64,000 nt of DNA from Hyphomicrobiales bacterium (GCA_028290285.1 JAQGKD010000053.1:1-64000), one strand, 5' to 3'; counted from the first letter of the stretch, positions 8,065-17,072 are shown. Notes: a model not told the origin generated them from the letters alone. Translations and numbers: made by a program.

Positions 8065-9176
8065 GCAACAAGCCCCCTCTGCTCGAGCTCCAGACGCGCC
8101 TGCTGAACCAGATCGCGCGCTTCCTGTTCCTCGACCCAGACAGCGAGTTCACGCAATCCATCGGCGAAGTCTCGCTTGGGCGTGAATCCGAGCACACGCT
8201 CCGCTTGCGAAATATCCGCGAAGCAATGGCGGATATCGCCAGCGCGTGTCTTGCCGACGACCTCGGGCACCAGTTCCTCGCGTCCCATGGCGGAGGCGAG
8301 GAGGCGTGCGATCTCTACGATGGGGCGATGCTCGCCGCTGCCGATATTGAACACGCCGCCGGGCGCGTTTTCGTGCTCGCAGGCAACTGCGAAGGCCTCC
8401 GCGACGTCGTCGACATGAACGAAATCGCGCTGTTGTTCGCCATCTTCGAAAACAAGCGGCGCCTTGTCGTTGAGCAGGCGCGACGCGAAGATCGCAAGCA
8501 CGCCGGTATAGGGGTTGGACAGCGCTTGCCCAGGCCCATAGACGTTGAACAGGCGAAGTGCGACACCCTCCATTCCATAGGTCGAGGTCAACGTGAGCGT
8601 CAGCCGTTCCTGCACATATTTCGTCAGCGCATAGACGGAGGCGAGCGTCGGATTTTTCCACTCTGGCGTCGGCATCGGCACAAGCGGACGGCCTACGAGA
8701 TCGACGGGATCGAACGTCTGCGACAAAGGATCTATTTGCGGCCTCACGGCGTTCTGCACGACGACTCCGTCGTGCGTGCGATAAAGCCCCTCGCCGTAGA
8801 TGCTCATGGATGACGCGACGACCACGCGTCGAACCGGATTGCGGATCAACTCCTGCATGAGCACTGCCGTGCCAAGGTCGTTGACCGAGACATAGCGGTC
8901 GACCGCATACATGCTCTGCCCGACGCCGACTTCCGCCGCGAGATGAACGACTGTATCCACACCACGCAGTGCGCCTGCCAACGCCTCCGCATCGCGCACG
9001 TCACCTCTGATGAACTCGACGTCCTTGGACAGCAGCGCGGAGAATGCCTTGCCTTCGTGGACCTGTTCTATGAGGGAATCGTAAGCCCTGACCCGGTGGC
9101 CTCGACGAAGGAGCGTCCGGGCGACATGACTTCCTATGAAGCCTCCCCCGCCGGTGATGAGAATGGAATGAGCCAC
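8061..9176 (-). CDS. NAD-dependent epimerase (dTDP-L-rhamnose 4-epimerase-like)
   Basis: This is the first gene of the minus-strand operon. It starts at a GTG with a strong GGGAGGAG ribosome site 7 bases upstream, and the product has 371 residues. G-G-G-G-F-I-G-S-H (9-17) binds NAD, S-S-M-S-I-Y-G lies near 122-128, and Y182-x3-K186 is the catalytic pair. The G-Q-S-M-Y-A-V segment after H-L-A-A-E is typical of dTDP-rhamnose 4-epimerase or WbiB-like enzymes. It probably makes a 6-deoxyhexose donor for this cluster. The last 25 residues are an acidic/Gln-rich tail that is likely helical. Confidence 0.8.
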   Translation of the reverse strand: MAHSILITGGGGFIGSHVARTLLRRGHRVRAYDSLIEQVHEGKAFSALLSKDVEFIRGDVRDAEALAGALRGVDTVVHLAAEVGVGQSMYAVDRYVSVNDLGTAVLMQELIRNPVRRVVVASSMSIYGEGLYRTHDGVVVQNAVRPQIDPLSQTFDPVDLVGRPLVPMPTPEWKNPTLASVYALTKYVQERLTLTLTSTYGMEGVALRLFNVYGPGQALSNPYTGVLAIFASRLLNDKAPLVFEDGEQQRDFVHVDDVAEAFAVACEHENAPGGVFNIGSGEHRPIVEIARLLASAMGREELVPEVVGKTRAGDIRHCFADISQAERVLGFTPKRDFADGLRELAVWVEEQEARDLVQQARLELEQRGLVA

Positions 9177-9638
9177 GCGGCGCTCCTCCCGTACGAATGA
9201 CAGACTTCGCCTGTGGCTTAACCCTCACGATTGGCTCCCGCAGGTCAGGCGATCTGCGGATGTATCGTCAAGGATCAGATGCACAAACTCTTTCGAGCGT
9301 AAGACCTACCGTCGGAAGCAGGTACAAACGTTCGTCGTCGAAACGAGCCCGCTTGGTTTGAGTTCCGAAGGCCACTCAAGCTCTAGTGCGAACGTGCGAT
9401 AGCGAACCTTGTCCATATAGAGAGGGACGGTTTCGCTCAACGCCCCGGCCAATTGGGAACGGGTGCAGGGCAGGTCTCTCGACCAAGCCGCCAAACGCAG
9501 GAACGTCGTACTGCACTGCCGCATCGACGGCTGAGCTCTCGGCAACATGGGGGCGGACAGGCTCGGCACATCTGGGCATATCCCACGCAACTCATCTGCG
9601 CCCCGGCTCTTGCTCTCCGCAGCATGGGAAGAGAAGCT
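9177..9638. other. Intergenic region between divergent units
   Basis: These 462 bases separate the leftward glycan operon from the rightward DUF1003 gene, so promoters for both should lie here. I saw the ribosome site of each gene but no convincing -35/-10 pair, hairpin or repeat. Open frames across it are antisense or upstream extensions without supported starts. Confidence 0.5.
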
Positions 9639-10196
9639 ATGGCAGACGCACCAACGACACCCGAGCCGGGGCCCACCGACCTCAGCTCCTCGCTCGCCCG
9701 CAACATCAACTCGATCGCCGAGCGTCGCAAGAAGGACGCGGAGAAGTCCACGCGTCAGGAACGCTTCGCGGACTGGGTGACGTCCTTCGCGGGAAGCATG
9801 GCATTCGTCTACGTCCACATCGCCCTTTATGGCGCATGGATCGTGATCAATCTTGGCTGGATCAAGGGAATCCCACCTTTTGATCCCTCCTTCGTGGTCC
9901 TCGCCATGGAGGCTTCCGTAGAAGCAATCTTCCTGTCCACGTTCATCCTCATCAGCCAAAATCGAATGGCCGCGACATCGGAAAAGCGAGCCGATCTCGA
10001 CCTGCAAATCAGCCTGCTCACGGAGCATGAACTCACCAAGCTAACGGAGGTCGTGATTCAAATCGCCGAACGGCTGGACATCCACGCCGAACATTCGCCA
10101 GAATTGCAGGATGTGGTCAAGGACGTGGCGCCCGAGCGCGTGCTGGATGAAATCGAAGCGCATCAGAAAGGGGATGCGCACAACCAAGCGCGGTGA
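9639..10196 (+). CDS. DUF1003 family membrane protein
   Basis: The ATG at 9639 follows GGAAGAG at a suitable distance and gives 185 residues. The first 45 residues are charged and Pro-rich. R-x-A-D-W-V-T-S-F-A-G-S leads into a first membrane helix (about 53-73). A short loop with G-I-P-P-F-D-P is followed by a second helix (about 87-105) and then a long charged C-terminal helix. The two-helix plan with the central P-F-D-P-x-P/F motif is the hallmark of DUF1003 proteins of the inner membrane. Their function is not established. The gene appears to be monocistronic. Confidence 0.8.
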   Translation: MADAPTTPEPGPTDLSSSLARNINSIAERRKKDAEKSTRQERFADWVTSFAGSMAFVYVHIALYGAWIVINLGWIKGIPPFDPSFVVLAMEASVEAIFLSTFILISQNRMAATSEKRADLDLQISLLTEHELTKLTEVVIQIAERLDIHAEHSPELQDVVKDVAPERVLDEIEAHQKGDAHNQAR

Positions 10197-10490
10197 ACGG
10201 GCAAATCTCCCATTGAAGGTGAAGCATGACAGCTGAATCGACTGGTGGCCCATTACTGCCGGTCTCCACCTTTACGGCTCGGCCTCGCCGTGCCGATGGG
10301 CTGCCCAACAACGACCTGGTGAACGTGATCGCAGACATCATTGTCTCGGCGGTCGTGAACGTGACTTCGTCCGAGGCGCCGTCGTCGTCGTCGCCGCGCA
10401 GCAAATGCGCTGCGGCCTCGTTCGCCAGCGCCCACCTCAGGGAACATTCACGCGTCCTCGCCGGTTGCTGTGACAACGGAGGAACGCCCA
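10197..10490. other. Intergenic region without a supported gene
   Basis: An open frame starting at 10226 runs through here and into the next gene. It has a weak ribosome site, low-complexity Ser/Ala content and a 3' half that merely shadows the next gene, so I do not call it. No terminator or repeat stands out; a run of CGTCGTCGTC at about 10379 is composition rather than a tandem array of note. Confidence 0.4.
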
Positions 10491-10748
10491 ATGAACGCAC
10501 GTCTCGCGCTTTGTCTCGCCTTGACCCTGTCCGCCCTGCCCGCGCGTGCGGACGAAGAAACGAAGGTGCGCGCTCCTGACGGCCAGAACCTCACCGTGCG
10601 AACGGACGAGAGTGGCACGACGGTCAGCAAGGACGCACCGGGCGCCGCCCCCGCGACGACCCAACTCGAGCAGCAGCACCGCGAGGCCGTCAAGCAGGTT
10701 ACCAAGAGCGGCGGCGAGGTGCTTGAGGAGCGCAACGTCCCGCGCTAG
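10491..10748 (+). CDS. Small secreted hypothetical protein
   Basis: The ATG at 10491 has a strong ACGGAGG ribosome site 8 bases upstream and gives 85 residues. The first 20 residues form a classical signal peptide with a cleavage site after P-A-R-A. The mature part of about 65 residues is hydrophilic and rich in Thr, Glu, Ala and Gln, with no cysteines. It is likely periplasmic. I do not recognise the family. The neighbouring DUF1003 gene is on the same strand but 294 bases away, so a shared transcript is not evident. Confidence 0.7.
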   Translation: MNARLALCLALTLSALPARADEETKVRAPDGQNLTVRTDESGTTVSKDAPGAAPATTQLEQQHREAVKQVTKSGGEVLEERNVPR

Positions 10749-11358
10749 CGAACGGCGGGAGCGCCGGGCGCCTGATCGGGCGCGCCTACCGCTTCCGGTC
10801 GAGCGGACGACGGACGCAGTACCACTGGATTGCTGGACTTTGCCGGCGACGTAGGGGCGCGAACATCCATCGGCACTATTTCAACTCGCGGCGGAGGAAA
10901 GCCCCGCGACGACCAGTCCGATTCCAAACATTTCGATGTTCGCATCGCGAGAGGTAGGCGGCGCTCGAGGTCACAATTGTGTCAGGCGCGGGCGTTTGAG
11001 GGGTCGGCAGGGCGCAGAAGACGCTGCCTTTCAATAGCAGAGCCGCCCCCTCCGACGAATTCTTGCTCTGGCCGCAAGCTCGTTGTGCGAAGCGCCGGCA
11101 AAAGAGCGCATCCGAATGCAGCCTCCCGCTGACCAATACGCCGGATGCACATCGGTGAATAATTGTAATTTGAGTTCTCTCAGATCGTTCTTGGAATAAG
11201 AGCTGTGCAAGAATACGCTCTGCCGGCAATCACGTTGGAAATTGAGGGACGAAACAGCCGGCGGGTCGATTGCCGTATCTCAAAACAGAGTGGCATATGG
11301 ATTGCTTCCAAGTTGGTCGGGAATGATGCGGATGTCGTAAACCGAGGAGAGAGCCCGG
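10749..11358. other. Long non-coding stretch upstream of the catabolic genes
   Basis: These 610 bases contain no open frame with a credible start. The first half is GC-rich. The part from about 11140 to 11230 is distinctly more AT-rich (runs such as AATAATTGTAATTTGAG) and is the likeliest promoter area for the Bug-type receptor gene. I found no clear hairpin or operator. Confidence 0.5.
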
Positions 11359-12393
11359 ATGAAAATTGCATGGCAATGCATCGCTCGCCCTGTACTAAGG
11401 CAATTCGCTCTCTTGTTCCTATGTTCGGCGACGGCGCTGGCGGCCCAGCCAGCGCCTTACTACGAGGGCAAGCAGATCAGCGTTGTCGTCGGCAACCCGG
11501 CTGGAAGTGGCTACGATGCCTATGCGCGGTTGCTGACGCGACATATGGGCAAGTACCTTCCGGGTAACCCCGCCTTCGTCGTGCAGAACATGCCGGGCGC
11601 TGGCAGTATTACCGCAGCGCAATATCTTTCCAACATCGCAGCGAAGGATGGCACTGTCTTCGGGATTCTTGTTCCCGGAGCCTTGTTCGAACCTTTGATC
11701 GAGGACCCGGGAAAATTCCGTTACTCGCCGGTAAAGTTCGAATATATCGGCACGGCGGACAGCGGAACGCGTTTGTGCTTCACAACGACGGAATCCGGCA
11801 TACGCACTATCGACGATGCGCGCAAAACCAAAGTCATCGTCGCGTCCACCGCGCCACAAAGTTCAGCGACTGACTATGCGATGTTCATGAATGCACTTGC
11901 GGGGACGAAATTCGAGGTCGTGATGGGCTACAAGGGCCCGGCCGACTTGCTCCTTGCCATGGAACGGGGCGAGGTCATGGGAATATGTGCAGTGGATTCC
12001 GCCACATTGGGGGCCATTCGCCCCGATTGGATTGAAACTGGAAGAATCCATGTGCTGGTCCAGGCTGGGCTGGAGGTAAATCCCAACATCAAGGCGCCGC
12101 CAATCTGGGATTATATCAAGGGCGAGAACCGTGCCGTCGCGGAACTCATCGTCGGCCAGCAGGAATTCGGCCGACCCTTTCTCGCGCCACCCGGCACGCC
12201 TGCGGAGCAAATAAGCCTGCTGCGCAGCGCTTTCATGGCAGCCATGAAAGACCCGGAGCTGATCGCCGAAGCAGAAAAGATGAAGCTGGGCCTCAATCCG
12301 AAGGGTGGGGAAGAAATCGCCGCCGTGATCCGGAAGATGTACTCGTCTTCACCTGAGCTGATCGAACGGGCGAAGATAGCACTACGCCCCTGA
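11359..12393 (+). CDS. Bug/TctC-family periplasmic solute-binding protein, copy 1
   Basis: The ATG follows GAGGAGAG and gives 344 residues with a signal peptide ending near A-L-A-A-Q (about residue 29). The mature N-terminus has Y-Y-E-G-K-Q-I-S-V-V-V-G. It continues with G-S-G-Y-D-A-Y-A-R-L and a G-N-P-A-x-V-V-Q-N-M-P-G-A-G-S stretch, the signature of tripartite tricarboxylate transporter receptors (Bug family). These bind carboxylates in the periplasm. No TctA/TctB membrane genes are nearby. It is strongly similar along its length to the gene at 15994, so the two are recent duplicates flanking the catabolic genes. The ligand is probably the hydroxy- or keto-acid handled by this cluster. Confidence 0.88.
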   Translation: MKIAWQCIARPVLRQFALLFLCSATALAAQPAPYYEGKQISVVVGNPAGSGYDAYARLLTRHMGKYLPGNPAFVVQNMPGAGSITAAQYLSNIAAKDGTVFGILVPGALFEPLIEDPGKFRYSPVKFEYIGTADSGTRLCFTTTESGIRTIDDARKTKVIVASTAPQSSATDYAMFMNALAGTKFEVVMGYKGPADLLLAMERGEVMGICAVDSATLGAIRPDWIETGRIHVLVQAGLEVNPNIKAPPIWDYIKGENRAVAELIVGQQEFGRPFLAPPGTPAEQISLLRSAFMAAMKDPELIAEAEKMKLGLNPKGGEEIAAVIRKMYSSSPELIERAKIALRP

Positions 12394-12568
12394 TCCCCCG
12401 GACGACGTGCGCTCGTCCTGAACGGGTGCGCCCGCGCCGGATCGCCTCGCCGGATGCTGGAAAAAGGCAGCAGGGCGGAGTTGACAAGACACGTTCGATT
12501 TCTGAGGCTGGCCTGTGCTTGGCTAAAAATTCGACACAAGATCCGGAATAATCAAGCTAGGGGAAGAA

Positions 12569-12934
12569 ATGACCGAGACTCTCATCTGCAAGAAAAGCGA
12601 GTTGCAGGACGGTGACCGCCGGATCGTCGCGATCGACAAGGACGAGGTCGGCGTGTTCCTCCATCAGGATCGCTACTATGCATATAGCAATACCTGCCTG
12701 CATCAGGGCGGACCGGCCTGCGAAGGATTGATCATCGCAAAGACCGAGGAACTGCTGAATGACGACAAGACCTCTCGTGGCCTGTCCTTTTCCAAGGATC
12801 AAACGAATTTCGTCTGTCCGTGGCACGGCTATGAATACGACCTCAAGACCGGCGAATGCGACTCCGACCGGCGCCTGAAGCTGCGCAGCTATCAGGTCAT
12901 CGAAAAGGCCGGTGATCTATATGTCGTTTCATGA
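12569..12934 (+). CDS. Rieske-type 2Fe-2S protein
   Basis: This small protein of 121 residues has the two halves of a Rieske site, C43-L-H45 and C83-P-W-H86. They are separated by about 38 residues, somewhat longer than usual because of an insertion with Lys/Asp-rich sequence. The first half is followed by Q-G-G-P and the second by G-Y-E-Y-D. The chain resembles Rieske ferredoxins of oxygenase systems or NirD-like subunits. A GGGGAAG sequence precedes the ATG. No oxygenase alpha subunit or reductase lies in the window, so its electron partner is unknown. The next gene starts inside its 3' end. Confidence 0.85.
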   Translation: MTETLICKKSELQDGDRRIVAIDKDEVGVFLHQDRYYAYSNTCLHQGGPACEGLIIAKTEELLNDDKTSRGLSFSKDQTNFVCPWHGYEYDLKTGECDSDRRLKLRSYQVIEKAGDLYVVS

Positions 12935-13271
12935 TCCCATCACGCTGAGCAAGGCGGATCACAATATGTCCGGGGCACCCATCAACAACGACGCTCTTTC
13001 GGTTGAAGTCGAGCGCCTGATCAAGCTGGTCGACGAGAGTGTCGCCAAGTCGGGGCCGTTCGCAGTGTCTCCTGACACAGTGCAGAACCTGATGGGGCTC
13101 GCCTGCAGGCTTTATGGAGCCCAGATCAACAAGGGCGAGACATATCTGCCTGTCGGTGGCCATAACGCGATTACGGCGGATGACGCGCTTTTCACGTGCA
13201 GCGGGCTATTGGACGCCGCCAACCTGTCTCCTTTCGAATTTGGCATGTGGAAGAATCACACCGGTCGCTGA
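12921..13271 (+). CDS. Hypothetical protein coupled to the Rieske gene
   Basis: The frame starts at the ATG at 12921, 14 bases inside the Rieske gene, which suggests translational coupling; a GTG at 12912 or an ATG at 12966 are alternatives. The 116-residue product is soluble and mostly helical by composition, with V-E-R-L-I-K-L-V-D-E and V-Q-N-L-M-G-L-A-C-R segments. A Cys-containing tail has T-C-S-G-L-L-D-A-A-N. I do not recognise the family. Its fixed place between a Rieske protein and an amidohydrolase suggests a small subunit or accessory protein of the same pathway. Confidence 0.65.
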   Translation: MSFHDPITLSKADHNMSGAPINNDALSVEVERLIKLVDESVAKSGPFAVSPDTVQNLMGLACRLYGAQINKGETYLPVGGHNAITADDALFTCSGLLDAANLSPFEFGMWKNHTGR

Positions 13272-13304
13272 AAATAAAAACAACCCAATCAAGGAGGGTG
13301 CGCC

Positions 13305-14561
13305 ATGCATCTCGTCTCAGACAATGATCGAGTCGTTTCGGTCGAAGAACTCAATACGAGCCGCCTTCTCAGGAATGCCCGCAAACAGGCAGACGAGAGA
13401 AACTTCGACGATATGGTCATCGTCGATGTGGATGCGCATCATTACGAGAGCGAAAATTTCAAGGACATCATTCCGTTCATGGAAAATGATGTTTACCGTC
13501 AACTCTCGCTGGCGCAGGTGGCGAAGGCGGGACGCGGCACTGTCAACACAACCAATTTCGGCTTTCAGGATATTGGCGGGCGCGTGACCCGCTATCCATT
13601 GCGTGCCTCCGAACGGACGCCTCCCAACAAAATGCGTGACATCGAGATCGGTGAGCGCTGGATGGATGCGATGAGTGTCGATTATTCCTGCCTGTTTCCA
13701 ACGGGCATGTTGAACATCGGCATGCACCCGTCCAAGGAAATGGAAGTCGAATTGTGCTGGGCCTACAACCGCTGGGTCACTGAAGTCGCCCTGCCGGAAT
13801 CGCAGGGCCGCATGTATTCCATGTTGTGCCTGCCGTTTTCGTCGCCAGCGGCTTCGCTGAAGCAGGTCGAGACATTCGGTCACCGCAAGGGCGTCGGCGG
13901 GTTCATGATCACTACCGTGCGTGACAACATGCCAGTCTATGACGATGCCTATATGAGTGTCTATCGCGCGATCGAGGAGCGCGGCCTTGCGCTCTCGTTC
14001 CATTCCGGTTTCAACTGGGGGAAATCGGGCGTTTTCCAGAGCTGCAACCGCTTCATCTCGGCCCATGCGCTCGGCTTCTCCTTCTACAATATTCTCCACC
14101 TGACAAATTGGGTGGTGAACGGGATGGGTGAGCGCTTCCCCAAATTGCCGGTGATCTGGATCGAGGCAGGACTCGCCTGGGTGCCCTTCCTGATGCAGCG
14201 CCTCGATCATGAATTCATGATCCGCTCATCGGAATGTCCGCTTCTGAAAAAGAAGCCGAGCGATTACATGCGCGATATGTATTACTCGACGCAGCCGATG
14301 GAAATCCAGGACATGGAGGCGCTGGAGACGACGTTCCGCATGATCAATGCAGAAACCCAGTTGCTTTATTCCTCGGATTATCCGCATTGGGATTTCGATC
14401 TGCCCAGTACCATCTCGGATCTTCCGTTCCTGTCGGAGCGCGCCAAGCATAATATTCTGGGTGGCAATGCGGCGCGCCTCTTCAATCTGCCGCCACGCAA
14501 TGACAAGCAGCGTGAGAATCTTATCAAATATGGAAATGCCCCAGCGCGCGCAGCTGAGTGA
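13305..14561 (+). CDS. Amidohydrolase-superfamily (amidohydrolase_2) metal-dependent hydrolase/decarboxylase
   Basis: A strong AAGGAGG ribosome site sits 7 bases before the ATG; the product has 418 residues. The N-terminus has V-I-V-D-V-D-A-H-H-Y-E (metal site, about residues 38-48). A central F-H-S-G-F supplies a His ligand. The C-terminal S-S-D-Y-P-H-W-D (about 368-375) supplies the Asp ligand. This is the amidohydrolase_2 layout shared by ACMSD, gamma-resorcylate decarboxylase and related aromatic-acid enzymes. It is cytosolic. With an FMN oxidase and a ThDP enzyme nearby it probably acts on an aromatic or unsaturated acid; hydrolase versus decarboxylase cannot be decided here. Confidence 0.82.
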   Translation: MHLVSDNDRVVSVEELNTSRLLRNARKQADERNFDDMVIVDVDAHHYESENFKDIIPFMENDVYRQLSLAQVAKAGRGTVNTTNFGFQDIGGRVTRYPLRASERTPPNKMRDIEIGERWMDAMSVDYSCLFPTGMLNIGMHPSKEMEVELCWAYNRWVTEVALPESQGRMYSMLCLPFSSPAASLKQVETFGHRKGVGGFMITTVRDNMPVYDDAYMSVYRAIEERGLALSFHSGFNWGKSGVFQSCNRFISAHALGFSFYNILHLTNWVVNGMGERFPKLPVIWIEAGLAWVPFLMQRLDHEFMIRSSECPLLKKKPSDYMRDMYYSTQPMEIQDMEALETTFRMINAETQLLYSSDYPHWDFDLPSTISDLPFLSERAKHNILGGNAARLFNLPPRNDKQRENLIKYGNAPARAAE

Positions 14562-14649
14562 TCTCGGGAATGGCAAAGGCGAAGTCTTGGGGCTTCGCCT
14601 TTGCCACGTCTGTGGCGTGCGCGGTCGCGTGGATTGAAGAGACTCTCGG

Positions 14650-15858
14650 ATGGAAAAAGAGCGGGCCTATCTTCTCTCCCTAGCGCGCAAATATCCTACT
14701 GCCATGGATCTGCGCGAGCGGGCCAAGCGCCTCATGCCCCATTTTGCATTCGCTTACATGGACGGCGGCGCTGGCGCCGATCAGGGAATTCTCCGCAATT
14801 GGCAAGCACTCGACTCCGTTGAACTGGCGCCGCGTTACGGCAGGATATCGCGGCCGCCGACCTGCGACACGACCCTGTTCGGCCAGCAATATTCCGCGCC
14901 TGTCGGCATTTCGCCCATCGGCGGTCCAGGAACGGCTTTCCCGGGAGCAGAAACCTATTTGGCGGCTGCGGCGCAAGCGGCTCGCGTTCCCTACACACTT
15001 GGATTGCTCTCGGGCATCGATGTCGAGCACGCCGCCGAGATAGCGCCAGATGTCTTGTGGTTTCAGCTCTATCGTTTCGCCCGCAACGAGCACGAGATCG
15101 GCCTCGATCTGACTCGCCGCGCCGCCTCGGCTGGAGTGAAGGTTCTGGTTCTCACCATGGATACGCCGATCCGCACGATCAGGCCGCGTGAAACCAAGAG
15201 CGGAATTCTCCATCCCTTCAAGGTAACGACGCGCCTTCGGCTCGATGCCTTGAGATCGCCGCACTGGACCGCGTCGATGATCCGCAACGGCCAGCCGCGT
15301 TTCGCTTCGCTGAAACCATACATGAAGCCGGACGCCAATCTTGAGGAGGCAGCCGAATTCATTCGGCGTGAGGCCGGGGGCGCCTTCACATGGGATGAAG
15401 TCGCCCGATACCGCGACATCTGGAAAGGTCCGCTTGTCCTCAAGGGCCTGTTGCATCCGGCCGATGCGAGGCGTGCCGTCGAGATAGGCGCAGACGGTAT
15501 TTTCGTGTCCAATCACGGGGGCCGGCAAATCGAAGGCCTGCCAGCCTCGATCGACGTGCTGCCTGTCATTGCCGATGAGGTTGGAGGTCGCGCGAGTATC
15601 ATCTTCGATTCAGGCATTCGATCCGGCATCGACGCTGCGCGCGCCATGGCTCTTGGCGCAGATGCGGCCTTTTCGGGAAAGGCTTTTCTGTGGAGCCTCG
15701 GTGCGCTTGGTGCGCGTGGACCCGGGCACTTCATAAATCTGCTGACGGAGGATTTGCGTGCGACCATGGGCCAGCTGGGCTGCTCCAGTGTCAGCGATCT
15801 GCGCGCTGTCGACAGGCGGCATGCCGGGGCATGGCTGAAGAAAGATTTCACTTCCTGA
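14650..15858 (+). CDS. FMN-dependent alpha-hydroxy-acid oxidase/dehydrogenase
   Basis: This 402-residue enzyme belongs to the glycolate oxidase / L-lactate / (S)-mandelate dehydrogenase family. The S-N-H-G-G-R-Q motif contains the catalytic His at about residue 289. The upstream L-V-L-K-G-L supplies the FMN-binding Lys, and the downstream F-D-S-G-I-R-S-G and A-L-G-A-D-A bind the FMN phosphate. It oxidises a 2-hydroxyacid to a 2-oxoacid. The N-terminal segment with M-D-G-G-A-G-A-D-Q fits the family. It lies 88 bases after the amidohydrolase on the same strand, so an operon is likely. The ThDP enzyme at 17107 could use its keto-acid product. Confidence 0.88.
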   Translation: MEKERAYLLSLARKYPTAMDLRERAKRLMPHFAFAYMDGGAGADQGILRNWQALDSVELAPRYGRISRPPTCDTTLFGQQYSAPVGISPIGGPGTAFPGAETYLAAAAQAARVPYTLGLLSGIDVEHAAEIAPDVLWFQLYRFARNEHEIGLDLTRRAASAGVKVLVLTMDTPIRTIRPRETKSGILHPFKVTTRLRLDALRSPHWTASMIRNGQPRFASLKPYMKPDANLEEAAEFIRREAGGAFTWDEVARYRDIWKGPLVLKGLLHPADARRAVEIGADGIFVSNHGGRQIEGLPASIDVLPVIADEVGGRASIIFDSGIRSGIDAARAMALGADAAFSGKAFLWSLGALGARGPGHFINLLTEDLRATMGQLGCSSVSDLRAVDRRHAGAWLKKDFTS

Positions 15859-15882
15859 ACCAGGGTCGAGAGTGCAAGCCGA

Positions 15883-15948
15883 CTTAACTGGAATCCTCTC
15901 CTTGCGGGCGAGATCGAGTCTCAGTAGCTTAACTTGAATCCGTTCAAG
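15883..15948. promoter_or_regulatory. Direct repeat plus perfect palindrome upstream of the second Bug gene
   Basis: CTTAACTGGAATCC at 15883-15896 recurs with one mismatch at 15928-15941. The second copy runs into a perfect inverted repeat CTTGAA-TCCG-TTCAAG at 15933-15948, which also fits the loose FNR/CRP core TTGA-N6-TCAA. The palindrome ends 45 bases before the ATG of the Bug gene, a typical operator position. The regulator is not known. Confidence 0.45.
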
Positions 15949-15993
15949 GCGGGTCATTGAGGCGGCGAAACAGCCGCCAATAGGGAGGCTCGG

Positions 15994-17028
15994 ATGGGCA
16001 TTGCACTGCAATACATCTCTCGCGCTTTGCGGAATGGACTTGCTTTGGGGCTTTTGAGTAGCTTGGCCTCGCTGCCAGCCCAGGCCGCGGGTTTTTACGA
16101 GGGCAAGCAAATCACCCTGATCGTCGGCGGTGATGCGGGCAGCGCCTATGATGCCTATTCGCGGCTGCTGTCACGACACATGGGCAGGCACATCGAAGGC
16201 AATCCCTCCTTCATAATACAGAACATGCCGGGTGCCGGCAGCATCATCGCCGCGCAATATCTGTCCAATATCGCGACCAAGGATGGCACTGTATTCGCCA
16301 TGCTTTTTCCAGGGTCCCTCGTGGAGCCGCTGACTGGCGAAGCCGCGAAGTACCATTATTCGCCCGTGAATTTCGACTATATCGGCACGGCCGACAGCGG
16401 GACGCGACTGTGTCTTACCATGGCAAGCTCCGGTGTGCGCACGATCGAGGATGCACGGAGCCGTAAGGTGGTGATGGCGGGCACCGCGCCGGGAAGTTCA
16501 ACCACGGACTATGCCTGGTTCATGAACGACCTTGCCGGAACAAAATTCGAGGTCATCGCGGGCTACAAGGGGCCGGGTGACGTGCTGCTGGCGATGGAGC
16601 GCGGAGAGGCTGCGGGCGTCTGCGCCCTGGACTCTGCGACAGTCGCTTCCCTGCGACCGGACTGGATCGCAACGGGGAAAGTCAACGTGCTCGTTCAGGC
16701 CGGGCTCGAGGTCAATCCGAATTTCAAGGCGCCACCGCTCTGGGACTTCATCAAGGGCGATAATCGCGCCGTGGCCGAACTGATCGTCAGCCAGCAGGTG
16801 TTCGGTCGTCCTTTTCTCGCGCCGCCCGGGACGGCGGCCGAGCCCTTGCGCATCCTGCGCGCCGCTTTCATGGCGGCCATGAAAGATCCAGCCCTTCTGG
16901 AAGAGGCAAAAAGACTGAAGCTCGACGTGAATCCAAAAAGCGGTGAGGAAATCGCCGCTCTTGTTAAGGAGATGTATTCAGCTTCGCCGGCCGTCATGAA
17001 GCGGCTTAAAAAGGCACTCCGGCCCTGA
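15994..17028 (+). CDS. Bug/TctC-family periplasmic solute-binding protein, copy 2
   Basis: AGGGAGG precedes the ATG by 6 bases. The product has 344 residues, the same length as the copy at 11359. The signal peptide ends near P-A-Q-A-A-G. The mature region has F-Y-E-G-K-Q-I-T-L-I-V-G-G, a Y-D-A-Y-S-R-L-L-S-R-H-M-G segment and N-P-S-F-I-I-Q-N-M-P-G-A-G-S, all Bug-family hallmarks. Long blocks such as Y-I-G-T-A-D-S-G-T-R-L-C are shared with copy 1, showing a duplication. It is a high-affinity periplasmic carboxylate receptor. It lacks adjacent TctA/TctB genes and is followed by a strong terminator. Confidence 0.88.
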   Translation: MGIALQYISRALRNGLALGLLSSLASLPAQAAGFYEGKQITLIVGGDAGSAYDAYSRLLSRHMGRHIEGNPSFIIQNMPGAGSIIAAQYLSNIATKDGTVFAMLFPGSLVEPLTGEAAKYHYSPVNFDYIGTADSGTRLCLTMASSGVRTIEDARSRKVVMAGTAPGSSTTDYAWFMNDLAGTKFEVIAGYKGPGDVLLAMERGEAAGVCALDSATVASLRPDWIATGKVNVLVQAGLEVNPNFKAPPLWDFIKGDNRAVAELIVSQQVFGRPFLAPPGTAAEPLRILRAAFMAAMKDPALLEEAKRLKLDVNPKSGEEIAALVKEMYSASPAVMKRLKKALRP

Positions 17029-17072
17029 AGCAGGGTTTTATGGAAGCCCATTTCCGCGTGTGAATAAGTACG

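Noticed and set aside
9306-10028. Minus-strand frame of 240 codons
   Set aside because: It is mostly antisense to the DUF1003 gene, with no ribosome site or protein-like pattern.
10226-10579. Plus-strand frame of 117 codons
   Set aside because: It has low-complexity content, a weak start, and a 3' half overlapping the well-supported gene at 10491.
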